From contig PJET01000015.1 in assembly GCA_002825515.1 (NCBI GenBank), positions 1 to 18,356 on the forward strand: a stretch of 18,356 bases of DNA. Reading direction: 5' to 3'. A program made the translations under genes and the position numbers. This stretch comes from Candidatus Thorarchaeota archaeon MP11T_1 (GTDB lineage Archaea > Asgardarchaeota > Thorarchaeia > Thorarchaeales > Thorarchaeaceae). The notes below the pieces were generated by a model, which worked only from the letters and a program-made list of their open reading frames with translations, was not told the origin of the DNA and did no database searches. The first letter of the stretch is position 1; each line of letters starts with the position of its first letter. Below, one piece after another: positions 5,741 through 12,088 of this stretch.

Positions 5741-5803
5741 CTCAATTGGGAGAGCGCCTGGGTCGCAACCAGGAGGTTGAGGGTTCGAGTCCCTTCCGCT
5801 CCA
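5731..5803 (+). tRNA. tRNA-Ala(CGC)
   Basis: Acceptor GGGGCGG/CCGCTCC with the G3-U70 alanine determinant, D-arm GCTC/GAGC, anticodon arm CCTGG/CCAGG with loop GTCGCAA (CGC at 5764-5766), T-arm GAGGG/CCCTT with loop TTCGAGT, discriminator A5803. CCA is not encoded. It reads GCG. With the GGC and TGC tRNAs it completes a full alanine set. Its first ten bases also encode the end of the preceding gene. Confidence 0.95.
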
Positions 5804-5808
5804 CGGAT

Positions 5809-5844
5809 ATTAATCGTTAGAATATTAACGATTAATTATTAATC
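5809..5844. repeat. AT-rich inverted repeat between two tRNA genes
   Basis: ATTAATCGTTA (5809-5819) and TAACGATTAAT (5826-5836) form a perfect 11-bp inverted repeat with a six-base spacer. A further ATTAATC (5838-5844) gives a second, overlapping palindrome with GATTAAT (5830-5836). The three half-sites lie in the 60-base gap between tRNA-Ala(CGC) and tRNA-Thr(CGT). This could be an operator-type protein site or an RNA hairpin separating two tRNA precursors. There is no GC-rich stem, so it is not a typical terminator. Confidence 0.7.
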
Positions 5845-5863
5845 CTGTTGATAATCAATAAAC

Positions 5864-5938
5864 GCCGGCTTGGTGATAACAGCAACATACCTGTTTCGTA
5901 ATCAGGTGATATCAGTGCAATTCTGATAGCCGGCTCCA
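5864..5938 (+). tRNA. tRNA-Thr(CGT) with degenerate elbow, CCA encoded
   Basis: The acceptor GCCGGCT/AGCCGGC is a perfect seven pairs. The anticodon stem CCTGT/TCAGG has one T-T mismatch, and the loop TTCGTAA gives anticodon CGT at 5897-5899. The T-stem is ATCAG/CTGAT. CCA follows the discriminator T (5936-5938). Two parts are abnormal: the T-loop TGCAATT has G instead of U at position 55, and the D-arm is a weak three-pair stem (GTG with CAT) whose loop has no GG pair. The normal D-loop/T-loop contact is therefore missing. It may be functional but unstable, or decaying. Confidence 0.75.
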
Positions 5939-5947
5939 CATACATAT

Positions 5948-6598
5948 ATGGACAAATTCTTTCTGTTCCTTGGCACTGTAGGGGCAGTTTGCTTTGCACT
6001 TTCGGGTGTTCCTCAAGCTATTAAATCATGGCGCGAAGGCCACTCAAAAGGAATTTCACATGGTACCATAATACTATGGCTTGTTGGCGAAGGTTGCATG
6101 CTCGCCTATGCTCTGTATTTCTATACTAGAGATATCATCTTAACAGCTAACTACACATTCAATTTTATGTTCGTGTCAGTTATTTTCAAGTACAAATACT
6201 GGCCTAGAATTAGAAAAACAGAAACTGTTCTTTTGCTAGAAAATACCTTACTATACCTCTATGGTATTTGGTTGGGATTTATGCTAAAGATGCACAAAGA
6301 AAAGAGAATAATCAATAAAGTAATTGTTGATGATATCATCTGTAACAAATGCGGCAACTCGCTTAAAGATAGATGCGACATGAATTACGAAGGATTGGTT
6401 GAAATTAGTTTCGATGGTGGTTATGCTTCCAAAATAGGTGATATGACCAGAGTCACTTTTTCCATGTGTGAAGATTGCTTAATCGAAATGTTCGAAGGTT
6501 TCGCAATCGAGCCCCACTATGGTGGGTATGAGATTGATGATGAAGAGGTCGAGGGTTACCCTTTCTCTTTGAAGGAAAATACGGATAATGAGGTATAA
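5948..6598 (+). CDS. PQ-loop (SemiSWEET-like) membrane protein fused to a zinc-binding tail (216 aa)
   Basis: Residues 1-88 match a single PQ-loop unit: helix 1 (FLFLGTVGAVCFALSG), VPQAI at 21-25, helix 2 (GTIILWLVGEGCMLAYALYF) and helix 3 (about 62-82). Such units dimerise to transport sugars or amino acids. A fourth hydrophobic segment follows (TVLLLENTLLYLYGIWLGFM, 93-112). Residues 115-216 are a different, soluble domain with C132-NK-C135 and C174-ED-C177, an EGLVE element and GGYASKIGD, resembling small zinc proteins that usually stand alone. Internal ATGs at 6281 and 6290 sit exactly at the domain boundary, so two products are possible. The start lies nine bases after tRNA-Thr(CGT). Confidence 0.75.
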   Translation: MDKFFLFLGTVGAVCFALSGVPQAIKSWREGHSKGISHGTIILWLVGEGCMLAYALYFYTRDIILTANYTFNFMFVSVIFKYKYWPRIRKTETVLLLENTLLYLYGIWLGFMLKMHKEKRIINKVIVDDIICNKCGNSLKDRCDMNYEGLVEISFDGGYASKIGDMTRVTFSMCEDCLIEMFEGFAIEPHYGGYEIDDEEVEGYPFSLKENTDNEV

Positions 6599-6646
6599 AG
6601 ATAGGAAGTTTAGCAGAGGAGCTGGATAAAGACCAACGCCGAGACT

Positions 6647-6663
6647 CCTCACACAATGTGAGG
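6647..6663 (+). promoter_or_regulatory. Tight hairpin containing the ribosome binding site of the 6669 gene
   Basis: CCTCACA (6647-6653) and TGTGAGG (6657-6663) form a perfect seven-pair stem with a three-base loop. The GAGG serving ATG 6669 is within the 3' arm, so the site would be paired when the hairpin forms. Confidence 0.55.
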
Positions 6664-6668
6664 TGAAC

Positions 6669-6875
6669 ATGGTAAATACGGTCAAACAAGCCATTATACA
6701 TGTTGTAGCCAGTAAATTAAGAGAGTACTATTTAAGAGGCATTCGTGATGCCCGAATTGAGTTAAAAGAAGGCTCCATGCCCAGCTTCTTGGAAGGTTTT
6801 GACGCAGGCGATTTCGAACAGGCATATGATAAACATGTGTGGATAAAAGTCGCAGCGGATATTCTGGAATGTTGA
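6669..6875 (+). CDS. Hypothetical protein (68 aa)
   Basis: The start is taken as ATG 6669 because GAGG lies at a suitable distance; GTG 6663 in the same frame is too close to it. The protein is helical (VKQAIIHVVASKLREYYLRGIRDARIELKEG) with an acidic middle (FLEGFDAGDFEQAYDKH) and no metal or membrane motif. It follows the PQ-loop gene by 70 bases and precedes the tRNA-Thr(GGT) promoter. Function is unknown. Confidence 0.65.
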   Translation: MVNTVKQAIIHVVASKLREYYLRGIRDARIELKEGSMPSFLEGFDAGDFEQAYDKHVWIKVAADILEC

Positions 6876-6881
6876 TATAAT
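6873..6881 (+). promoter_or_regulatory. Extended -10 promoter for tRNA-Thr(GGT)
   Basis: TGATATAAT (6873-6881) is a perfect extended -10 element (TGnTATAAT). It lies ten bases before the first base of tRNA-Thr(GGT) at 6892, so transcription would start just ahead of the tRNA. No -35 match is seen, which extended -10 promoters do not need. Confidence 0.55.
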
Positions 6882-6891
6882 TGAGTAAGAT

Positions 6892-6963
6892 GCCCGTATA
6901 GCACAACGGTGGTGCAGTACCTTGGTAAGGTAAAGGTTGACAGTTCGATTCTGTCTGCGGGCT
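6892..6963 (+). tRNA. tRNA-Thr(GGT)
   Basis: Acceptor GCCCGTA/TGCGGGC, D-arm GCAC/GTGC with GG in its loop, anticodon arm TACC/GGTA (closing G-A mismatch) with loop TTGGTAA (GGT at 6924-6926), T-arm GACAG/CTGTC with loop TTCGATT, discriminator T6963. CCA is not encoded (the next bases are CAATG). It reads ACC and ACU. Together with the CGT tRNA it covers three threonine codons. The next gene's ATG follows two bases after the discriminator. Confidence 0.95.
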
Positions 6964-6965
6964 CA

Positions 6966-7148
6966 ATGGAAACTGTAAAAATCCCGTTATTGATTAATCG
7001 TCTTGCTCGTTTATGTAGACGGGGTGAGGAAATTAAAACGCTTGTCCGCGAATACGGACTTACCAAAGAAGAACAAGATTTGCTCAAAATGGTATTGGAG
7101 AGAGGTAAGTATGCTCAAGCCAGTCAAGAAAGCATTCCTAAGACATGA
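6966..7148 (+). CDS. Small helical protein (60 aa) starting at the tRNA-Thr end
   Basis: ATG 6966 is the first ATG after the tRNA and begins two bases downstream of its mature end. The frame extends upstream to a GTG at 6909 inside the tRNA, but the tRNA clearly occupies that stretch. The protein is a charged two-helix unit (IPLLINRLARLCRRGEEIKTLVREYGLTKEEQDLLKMVLERG), which could be a small DNA-binding or adaptor fold. No ribosome binding site is visible. The gene overlaps the next one by 38 bases. Function is unknown. Confidence 0.58.
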   Translation: METVKIPLLINRLARLCRRGEEIKTLVREYGLTKEEQDLLKMVLERGKYAQASQESIPKT

Positions 7149-7470
7149 TTTGTATGTATTAGAAGTAAATCATCTCATTGGTAAGGCTTTTCCCCTTGAC
7201 CAGATCCCAGAGATAAAGCGTCGCAAACTAGCATCCGAGGGCGCACCATTCGTCTATTGTGAGACGGATCGTAAAGACGCTGGTATGGGTTGGTTCGCTG
7301 ATGCGGGTAACGGAGTGTTCCGGGAAGGAAATGGCGGCTTTGGTAAGCTAGGTGAGGATTGGGCGAAAGAACATCTCATCAATGTTGAGCCCATCGTAGG
7401 AACAAAATTCAGAGATGCTTGGGATATCCATCCTGAGTTAGTGCGGAAGCAACATGGGATTATTCACTAG
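7111..7470 (+). CDS. Hypothetical protein (119 aa)
   Basis: The start is ATG 7111, preceded by GAGAGG; the frame is open further upstream to 7003 but that part overlaps the preceding gene. The protein contains FVYCETDRKDAGMGWFADAGNGVFREGNGGFG (residues 48-79), a glycine- and aromatic-rich loop, and a polar C-terminus. There are no transmembrane or metal motifs. It overlaps the next start by 17 bases, typical of the compact operon running from here to 11944. Not recognised. Confidence 0.68.
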   Translation: MLKPVKKAFLRHDLYVLEVNHLIGKAFPLDQIPEIKRRKLASEGAPFVYCETDRKDAGMGWFADAGNGVFREGNGGFGKLGEDWAKEHLINVEPIVGTKFRDAWDIHPELVRKQHGIIH

Positions 7471-7954
7471 TGTCATCCATCCAGAAGATGGACATGAGCT
7501 TCAGATCAAGAGTGGTATTGATGACTGCGAAATCTACCACGTAGGTGATGAAGTACGTTGGTTCGTAGACAAGCGCTTCCCTAGAAATGGAAAACTTCTT
7601 GATGATGTATATGATTCACTCTCATCAAGAGGGCCTGATGATTGGGTTGTCATCAAAGACCACAAAGTCCATGCCGTAGTACCACGAACAGAGAACGGCT
7701 ACGATGATTATCAATCTCTCCGTGAACAGTTTGGTATCGAGGATCTTCCGGATTCTGAATGGACAGAGGAAGGGTGGAAGTGGAAACGCGAACTGGAAGA
7801 GAGATGCCGCAAAGAGAATGAAGAGTTCGAGAAATCAATTGCACATCTTTCTCCCCGAGATCAATTAGGTATGCGCCTAGCTCGTCCTATCTCAAAACAA
7901 TTGGGTTATGCGAGCATAGCTAGACAGGTTCTTAAAATAGAACCTCTGAGGTAG
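7454..7954 (+). CDS. Hypothetical protein (166 aa)
   Basis: ATG 7454 lies inside the end of the previous gene, with a GGAAG sequence a few bases upstream. The N-terminal half is a beta-rich domain (LQIKSGIDDCEIYHVGDEVRWFVDKRF, DDWVVIKDHKVHAVVPR). The second half is a charged helix (WKWKRELEERCRKENEEFEKSIAHLSPRDQLGMRLARPISKQ). It resembles other phage accessory proteins only in general layout. It ends two bases before the next start. Function is unknown. Confidence 0.72.
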   Translation: MGLFTSVIHPEDGHELQIKSGIDDCEIYHVGDEVRWFVDKRFPRNGKLLDDVYDSLSSRGPDDWVVIKDHKVHAVVPRTENGYDDYQSLREQFGIEDLPDSEWTEEGWKWKRELEERCRKENEEFEKSIAHLSPRDQLGMRLARPISKQLGYASIARQVLKIEPLR

Positions 7955-7956
7955 GT

Positions 7957-8622
7957 ATGGAACTCAATATCAAGTTTGTTAATTTGACCTGTTCCTTTAC
8001 TGGTGATGATCCGCCAAAACCCGGTCAAACATATGTAGATGCTAATGGAACTGAATGGTCAATTCGAGACGGCGTAACACGCGATGTTGTCCTGTCAGAT
8101 AAACCTGTCTGGAATGTACCGATAGGAACTGCTACTTTAAGAAAAGGTCTCCCCATACCCCTTGTTCTGAAGCGTAAATATTCAGCGCAAGAGATTCGAA
8201 ACGCAAGACAACTACTCCAGGATATAGGGTGTACCGAAGTTATCATCGGTCCAGATAACAAATGTTTATTTGTAGATGGTGATAAATATCCAAACCTCCA
8301 GATTCCTGACGAAGTTGATGGAATCCCAGTTGTCATCAATAGCGTCAATAGCAGACTTGAACAGCAAATAGTTCAGCTTATTAAATGGCGGGAAAGTTCG
8401 TCGGATCGTTATGGCGCTGATTTACTGGAGTTGGTGCTTACTGATTTATCTACCGATATCCACGAGAATCGGGTTCCTCGTGACCTGAGAAAAGCCCTTA
8501 GGATATTTCGTACTCTACCTTGGGTAAAACAGCGTAATCTCGTATTCCAACATGTGGACGCGGGCCCACTCTCTATGGGTGAACCAGAAGGGTACCGAGA
8601 TCCACTACCGGAAAATGAATAA
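7957..8622 (+). CDS. Hypothetical protein (221 aa)
   Basis: ATG 7957 is preceded by GAGGTAGGT, a usable ribosome binding site. The N-terminal region is strand-rich with many prolines and aspartates (CSFTGDDPPKPGQTYVDANGTEWSIRDGV). The middle resembles an alternating helix/strand fold (SAQEIRNARQLLQDIGCTEVIIGPDNKCLFVDGDKYP). The C-terminal third is helical (LLELVLTDLSTDIHENRVPRDLRKALRIFRTL). It overlaps the RNA ligase start by eight bases. No family is recognised. Confidence 0.72.
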   Translation: MELNIKFVNLTCSFTGDDPPKPGQTYVDANGTEWSIRDGVTRDVVLSDKPVWNVPIGTATLRKGLPIPLVLKRKYSAQEIRNARQLLQDIGCTEVIIGPDNKCLFVDGDKYPNLQIPDEVDGIPVVINSVNSRLEQQIVQLIKWRESSSDRYGADLLELVLTDLSTDIHENRVPRDLRKALRIFRTLPWVKQRNLVFQHVDAGPLSMGEPEGYRDPLPENE

Positions 8623-9343
8623 GTTTCCCAAAACTCCTCGGATTGTTGATGTTCTTCAACGAGAAGATGTGCACCGTGAATGGAAGCACCTTCACGTTGT
8701 AGTACAGGAGAAAATTGACGGAGCAAATGTTGGGATCTCGATCGATGAAGATGCCAACTTGCTATTGCAGAGCCGGGGACACTATCTACGCGGCGGGCCT
8801 AGAGAACGCCAGTTCGACTTGTTCAAGCAATGGGCTCACAAACATGCAGCCTATCTCTTTGAGGTTCTGACTGACCGGTATGTTCTCTTTGGTGAGTGGA
8901 TGTATGCCAAGCACCACATTTTCTACGACGCTTTGGAACATTACTTCGTAGCGTACGACATGTATGATAAACGGCAGCAGAAATTCATCTCATCCACACG
9001 ATTAAGGGTCAAACTAGCTGGCGGCCCAATCTGCTTGGTTCCCATCCTCCACGAGGCGAGGTTCGGCAAGATCAATAACTTCACGCAGTACATTGGTCCT
9101 TCGAAGTTCAAAACCCAGGAGTGGAAACAGAAACTGATAGAAACAGCTGGGGAAAAGGAGCTAGAGCACTCGGATATAACGGATTTGATGGAGGGGGTCT
9201 ATGTCCGGATTGAGGATGATGATTGGACAATAGGGCGAATGAAGCATCCTCGGGAGGAGTTTTCGAAGGTACTTGAGGACGATTCCCACTGGATGACGCG
9301 CCCCATCATACAGAATCTATTGCGACCTGGAATAGTGATATAG
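8615..9343 (+). CDS. RNA ligase, T4 Rnl2-like nucleotidyltransferase family (242 aa)
   Basis: All core motifs of the ATP-dependent RNA ligase superfamily are visible. Motif I is EKIDGAN (K33 is the adenylated lysine), then SRG at 53-55. Motif III is the region LFGEWMYAKH (91-100) and YFVAYDMYD (110-118). Motif IV is EGVYVRIE (193-200), and motif V is GRMK (207-210). The enzyme would seal 3'-OH/5'-phosphate RNA ends via an AMP intermediate. At 242 residues it is essentially the catalytic domain without the long C-terminal domain of T4 Rnl2. The start ATG 8615 overlaps the previous stop; the frame's earlier ATG (8552) lies deep in that gene. Repair of cleaved tRNAs is the usual role of phage RNA ligases. 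Confidence 0.87.
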   Translation: MNKFPKTPRIVDVLQREDVHREWKHLHVVVQEKIDGANVGISIDEDANLLLQSRGHYLRGGPRERQFDLFKQWAHKHAAYLFEVLTDRYVLFGEWMYAKHHIFYDALEHYFVAYDMYDKRQQKFISSTRLRVKLAGGPICLVPILHEARFGKINNFTQYIGPSKFKTQEWKQKLIETAGEKELEHSDITDLMEGVYVRIEDDDWTIGRMKHPREEFSKVLEDDSHWMTRPIIQNLLRPGIVI

Positions 9344-9351
9344 ACTCTGCT

Positions 9352-10029
9352 ATGGGATATAGAAAACTGGAAAATGTTCTTGTATATGACCACTTGAAAG
9401 AGGGCGATGATCCCACTTACGATTGGGAAGAACCCTTTGACACATGGTACCTGGGTCTGGCTGGCGAGCTAGCTTCAGAAATCAAGTGCTCCAAAATTAC
9501 TCTGCCGATGCTCTCTCGGGAACAGTATGATTGGCAGAAACGCCTGCAAGAAGCTTTGAGAGAAGCTATTTCCTTGCGGCCACAAAGGCATGTAGATAAC
9601 TTTGCTGGCGCGTACCGTGATTTCTCAAAAGAGATGTTTAATAGAGGTATGGAGGATATAGAGGAGTCGTATACTGATAGCTACACGTGGTTCTCTAACT
9701 CCGACACACGAAAAGCTCTGAGAAAGCAGATCGAATACGGACACCACAGTCGCTACAAACCCTATCACTATGAAGTAGATCGTCGTGGTCTTGTATTGAA
9801 GCTACCTCCTAAGGTTATAGCTCTAGTGCCCCAGGACGATCATTTTGGTTGTTTAGCTATCAACGAGCAGTTCTTCAACTTCTTCTTCTTTCAGGACAAC
9901 ATCCATGTTTACTACTTGCGCGAACTGAAAATCGATGATGAGGCGGATAAAAAAGCTATTGCTGAAGCTCACGGGATTAAGAGCGGTTTTGTAAAGTTCG
10001 GTGATGATAACGAAGCGGCCGACGCATAA
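9352..10029 (+). CDS. Hypothetical protein (225 aa)
   Basis: The start ATG 9352 lies eight bases after the RNA ligase stop; the ribosome binding site is weak. The protein is rich in aromatic and charged residues (YDWEEPFDTWYLGLAGELASE, DSYTWFSNSDTRKALRKQIEYGHHSRYKPYHYEVD). Near the C-terminus is a strongly hydrophobic/aromatic strand (AINEQFFNFFFFQDNIHVYYLREL) followed by an acidic tail. It has no signal peptide and no known catalytic motif. Its place between the RNA ligase and further enzymes hints at the same expression unit, but no function can be deduced. Confidence 0.72.
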   Translation: MGYRKLENVLVYDHLKEGDDPTYDWEEPFDTWYLGLAGELASEIKCSKITLPMLSREQYDWQKRLQEALREAISLRPQRHVDNFAGAYRDFSKEMFNRGMEDIEESYTDSYTWFSNSDTRKALRKQIEYGHHSRYKPYHYEVDRRGLVLKLPPKVIALVPQDDHFGCLAINEQFFNFFFFQDNIHVYYLRELKIDDEADKKAIAEAHGIKSGFVKFGDDNEAADA

Positions 10030-10044
10030 CTTGGCATTGGGTTA

Positions 10045-10731
10045 ATGATTTCGACCGTCTCTGTCGTAGGGGTGGATGACAGTATTTCCCCAGAAGATTT
10101 AACTGATATCTCTCAGAAATATCCGTTTGTAGAATGGGGGATTAACTTGTGCTCGAACATTGCGCAAAGGCCAGCTTTTCCTTCGGAAGAATGGCTAGAA
10201 GAGCTGTTATCTCAAGCAGATAGAATTCGTCTCCGAGGGATCTTGCACGAACGATGGGAACGTGATATACTGAGCGGAAGCTTATCTATTAAAGAAGAGA
10301 AACCTCGTCTTTGGGATGCACTCCGTAGAATACAAATAGATGTCAGGAATGGAAAACAGAACCTCATCGAGGCGTTGCAACTTATTCCTCACAAAGAGGT
10401 TATACTGACAACTGATGATCTGGAAGATGTTATCTCTGGCCTGCGGGTTAATGCTCATCCCCTATTTCCGAAAGACAAAGCATTCTGTTACCATGGATAT
10501 TGCGGCTATTGTATAACTAGGGAAGATGTGGCACTGATCGATATTGCTGACGTGGATCATCCGTTCTGGATCAGCATTGATGGTTTCCGAGCCCAAGATG
10601 GCATAACCATGGATCTTTTTCAGGTCGAGCATTTTCTGGATTCAATGGAAGATCATGTAACCAGTGATAGCTGGTTTAAGGCTTTATTGGAAACAGAAGC
10701 TGTCAAAAAACGATTTTCAGATCACCCGTAA
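10045..10731 (+). CDS. Hypothetical protein, possibly TIM-barrel type (228 aa)
   Basis: The N-terminus (STVSVVGVDDSISPEDLTDISQKYPFVEWGINL) reads like a first strand, an acidic loop and a helix leading to a second strand ending in EWG. This recalls phage proteins sometimes labelled as phosphoribosylanthranilate-isomerase-like barrels. Alternating helix/strand units follow (RIQIDVRNGKQNLIEALQLIPHKEVILTTDD). A CYHGYCGYC cluster lies at residues 148-156 and an acidic region at the end. The catalytic residues of a true TrpF cannot be identified here, so the barrel assignment is tentative. It lies eight bases upstream of the SET gene in the same operon. Confidence 0.6.
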   Translation: MISTVSVVGVDDSISPEDLTDISQKYPFVEWGINLCSNIAQRPAFPSEEWLEELLSQADRIRLRGILHERWERDILSGSLSIKEEKPRLWDALRRIQIDVRNGKQNLIEALQLIPHKEVILTTDDLEDVISGLRVNAHPLFPKDKAFCYHGYCGYCITREDVALIDIADVDHPFWISIDGFRAQDGITMDLFQVEHFLDSMEDHVTSDSWFKALLETEAVKKRFSDHP

Positions 10732-10739
10732 GGAATAAT

Positions 10740-11066
10740 ATGAAATGGAAGGTTGCTAAGTCCAAGATACATGGGAACGGAGTTTTTGCCGCTATAAACA
10801 TTAAAAAGGGTGAGGATGTGGGAGTGGCAATGCCCATGGTCAAAGACACAGAACGTGAAAGGAAATTTCAGCGAAATACGTTCGGACTTCTAATTAATGA
10901 TTCAACCAAGCCCAACGTCAAATGTGTAAAAGTTGGGAACGATTGGCATTTCATAAGTCTTCGTCCCATCGCAGAGAATGAAGAAATCGTAGTAAACTAT
11001 CAGGATTATATAGAGAAGATTGATCTGGAGAGTTTTATTGCTGGAAAGAGAGTTTCTGTAGTATGA
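10740..11066 (+). CDS. SET-domain lysine methyltransferase-like protein (108 aa)
   Basis: The protein is almost only a SET domain. It has SKIHGNGVFAAINIKKGE (residues 8-25, with the GxG that contacts S-adenosylmethionine), a central NTFGLLINDSTKPNVKC (46-62, where IND replaces the common NHS) and the C-terminal ISLRPIAENEEIVVNYQDY (72-90, with the conserved tyrosine). Known small viral SET proteins of similar size methylate lysines of host proteins. The changed NHS motif leaves activity uncertain. A good AAGGA site precedes ATG 10740. The stop overlaps the next start (ATGA), coupling it to the HD gene. Confidence 0.8.
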   Translation: MKWKVAKSKIHGNGVFAAINIKKGEDVGVAMPMVKDTERERKFQRNTFGLLINDSTKPNVKCVKVGNDWHFISLRPIAENEEIVVNYQDYIEKIDLESFIAGKRVSVV

Positions 11067-11944
11067 AGCTACTTGAGCAAGCCCGTAGTTTAGCACTAAC
11101 GGGTAAGTGCGAAGAAGAAATCAAGCCCGTTGCCAGGGAACAGGTTCAGGCACTTACCACAAGAGAGCTGGGATTGTTACATGAGATTATGACAGGTCCT
11201 CATGTGACTTTGGCTGTAGTGACTCTCCAACAAGCGGGTTTTTTCGATTGGCTAATTCCTGAGATTAAAGAGAGTTTAGAACTGAAAAGTTCCAAGCAAT
11301 TCAAACAGATTTGGCCTCATACTCTTGTAGTTCTCAATCAAACTCCCGCCAAACGTGCGGTCCGCTGGGCTGCATTGTTCCATGACCTGGGAAAGGCACA
11401 GGCATTCTCAATCAAAGACAAGAAAGTCACTTTCCATCACCACGAGAAAATCAGCGCAAAGATTTTCGATAAGTTTGCTCGAAAAGTACAGATTTTCGGA
11501 AGGGGACAAAGAAACCGAATTCATTTTTTGATAAGTAATTTGGGATATATCGAGGGATACGAGAAGAATTGGACCGATAGTGCTGTTCGGCGATTCGCAC
11601 GGGAGGCTGATATTTATCTCGAAGACCTCTTGTCACTTTCCGAAGCAGATATTACAACCAAGAGTGACAAGAAGAAAGAACGCATCCTCAAGAGAATCGC
11701 TGAACTGAGAGCCCGGATTGTTGAAATCCAAGAGAAGGACTCTAAACAAAGCCTTCTTCCCAAAGGACTGGGAAATGAGATTTCGGCCCAGTTGGGCGTT
11801 CCTATCGGTCCGGAGATTGGTAGGATTAGAAAAGAATTGGAAAGGAAAATTGAGTCTGGGGAATTATCCCCAAATGGAGAATTCGATTATTATATTGATT
11901 ACTTGAAGAGAAACCCAGTCGAGACTGCCAATACTTCGACATAA
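11063..11944 (+). CDS. HD-domain protein equal to the C-terminal part of a CCA-adding enzyme (293 aa)
   Basis: The protein aligns in order with the post-catalytic half of bacterial tRNA nucleotidyltransferases. There is a helical region ending in a GFFDWLIPEI element (59-68), an HD domain (H86, H107-D108 in ALFHDLGK, H125-H127, D196 in SEADITT), and the terminal domain with LPKGLGNEISAQLGVPIGPEIG (226-247). The nucleotidyltransferase head (GGxVRD, DxD, RRD) is absent, so it cannot add CCA itself. In the E. coli enzyme the HD domain has 2',3'-cyclic phosphodiesterase, nucleotidase and phosphatase activity, which suits end-healing of RNA breaks. It is coupled to the SET gene and lies just upstream of tRNA-Gly genes. 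Confidence 0.83.
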   Translation: MKLLEQARSLALTGKCEEEIKPVAREQVQALTTRELGLLHEIMTGPHVTLAVVTLQQAGFFDWLIPEIKESLELKSSKQFKQIWPHTLVVLNQTPAKRAVRWAALFHDLGKAQAFSIKDKKVTFHHHEKISAKIFDKFARKVQIFGRGQRNRIHFLISNLGYIEGYEKNWTDSAVRRFAREADIYLEDLLSLSEADITTKSDKKKERILKRIAELRARIVEIQEKDSKQSLLPKGLGNEISAQLGVPIGPEIGRIRKELERKIESGELSPNGEFDYYIDYLKRNPVETANTST

Positions 11945-11953
11945 AAATACTAC

Positions 11954-12025
11954 GCGGGAGTAATTCAATGGTAGAATGCCAGCCTTCCAAGCTGGACGTT
12001 GAGGGTTCGAGTCCCTTCTTCCGCT
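11954..12025 (+). tRNA. tRNA-Gly(TCC)
   Basis: Acceptor GCGGGAG/CTTCCGC, D-arm ATTC/GAAT with GG in the loop, anticodon arm CCAGC/GCTGG with loop CTTCCAA (TCC at 11986-11988), T-arm GAGGG/CCCTT with loop TTCGAGT, discriminator T12025. CCA is not encoded (the next bases are CCG). It reads GGA and possibly GGG. It starts nine bases after the HD gene. Confidence 0.96.
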
Positions 12026-12026
12026 C

Positions 12027-12088
12027 CGAAGGTCAGTAAGCGGTTAGGGCCAGATAGGACTGCTGCCAAGAGCCTCTGGCCACCTTCG
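12027..12088 (+). ncRNA. Compact structured RNA between two tRNA-Gly genes
   Basis: CGAAGGT (12027-12033) pairs perfectly with ACCTTCG (12082-12088), and GGCCAGA (12048-12054) pairs perfectly with TCTGGCC (12075-12081). On the 3' side the two strands are contiguous, so the helices can stack like the acceptor and T arms of a tRNA. The 14-base bulge on the 5' side contains AGCGGT (12039-12044), which can pair with ACTGCT (12059-12064) in the terminal loop to form a pseudoknot (one G-T pair). ATTTT follows, then tRNA-Gly(GCC). No anticodon or T-loop is present. T4 carries comparable stable RNAs of unknown role (species 1 and 2) among its tRNAs. A terminator-like or processing hairpin is the alternative. 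Confidence 0.5.
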
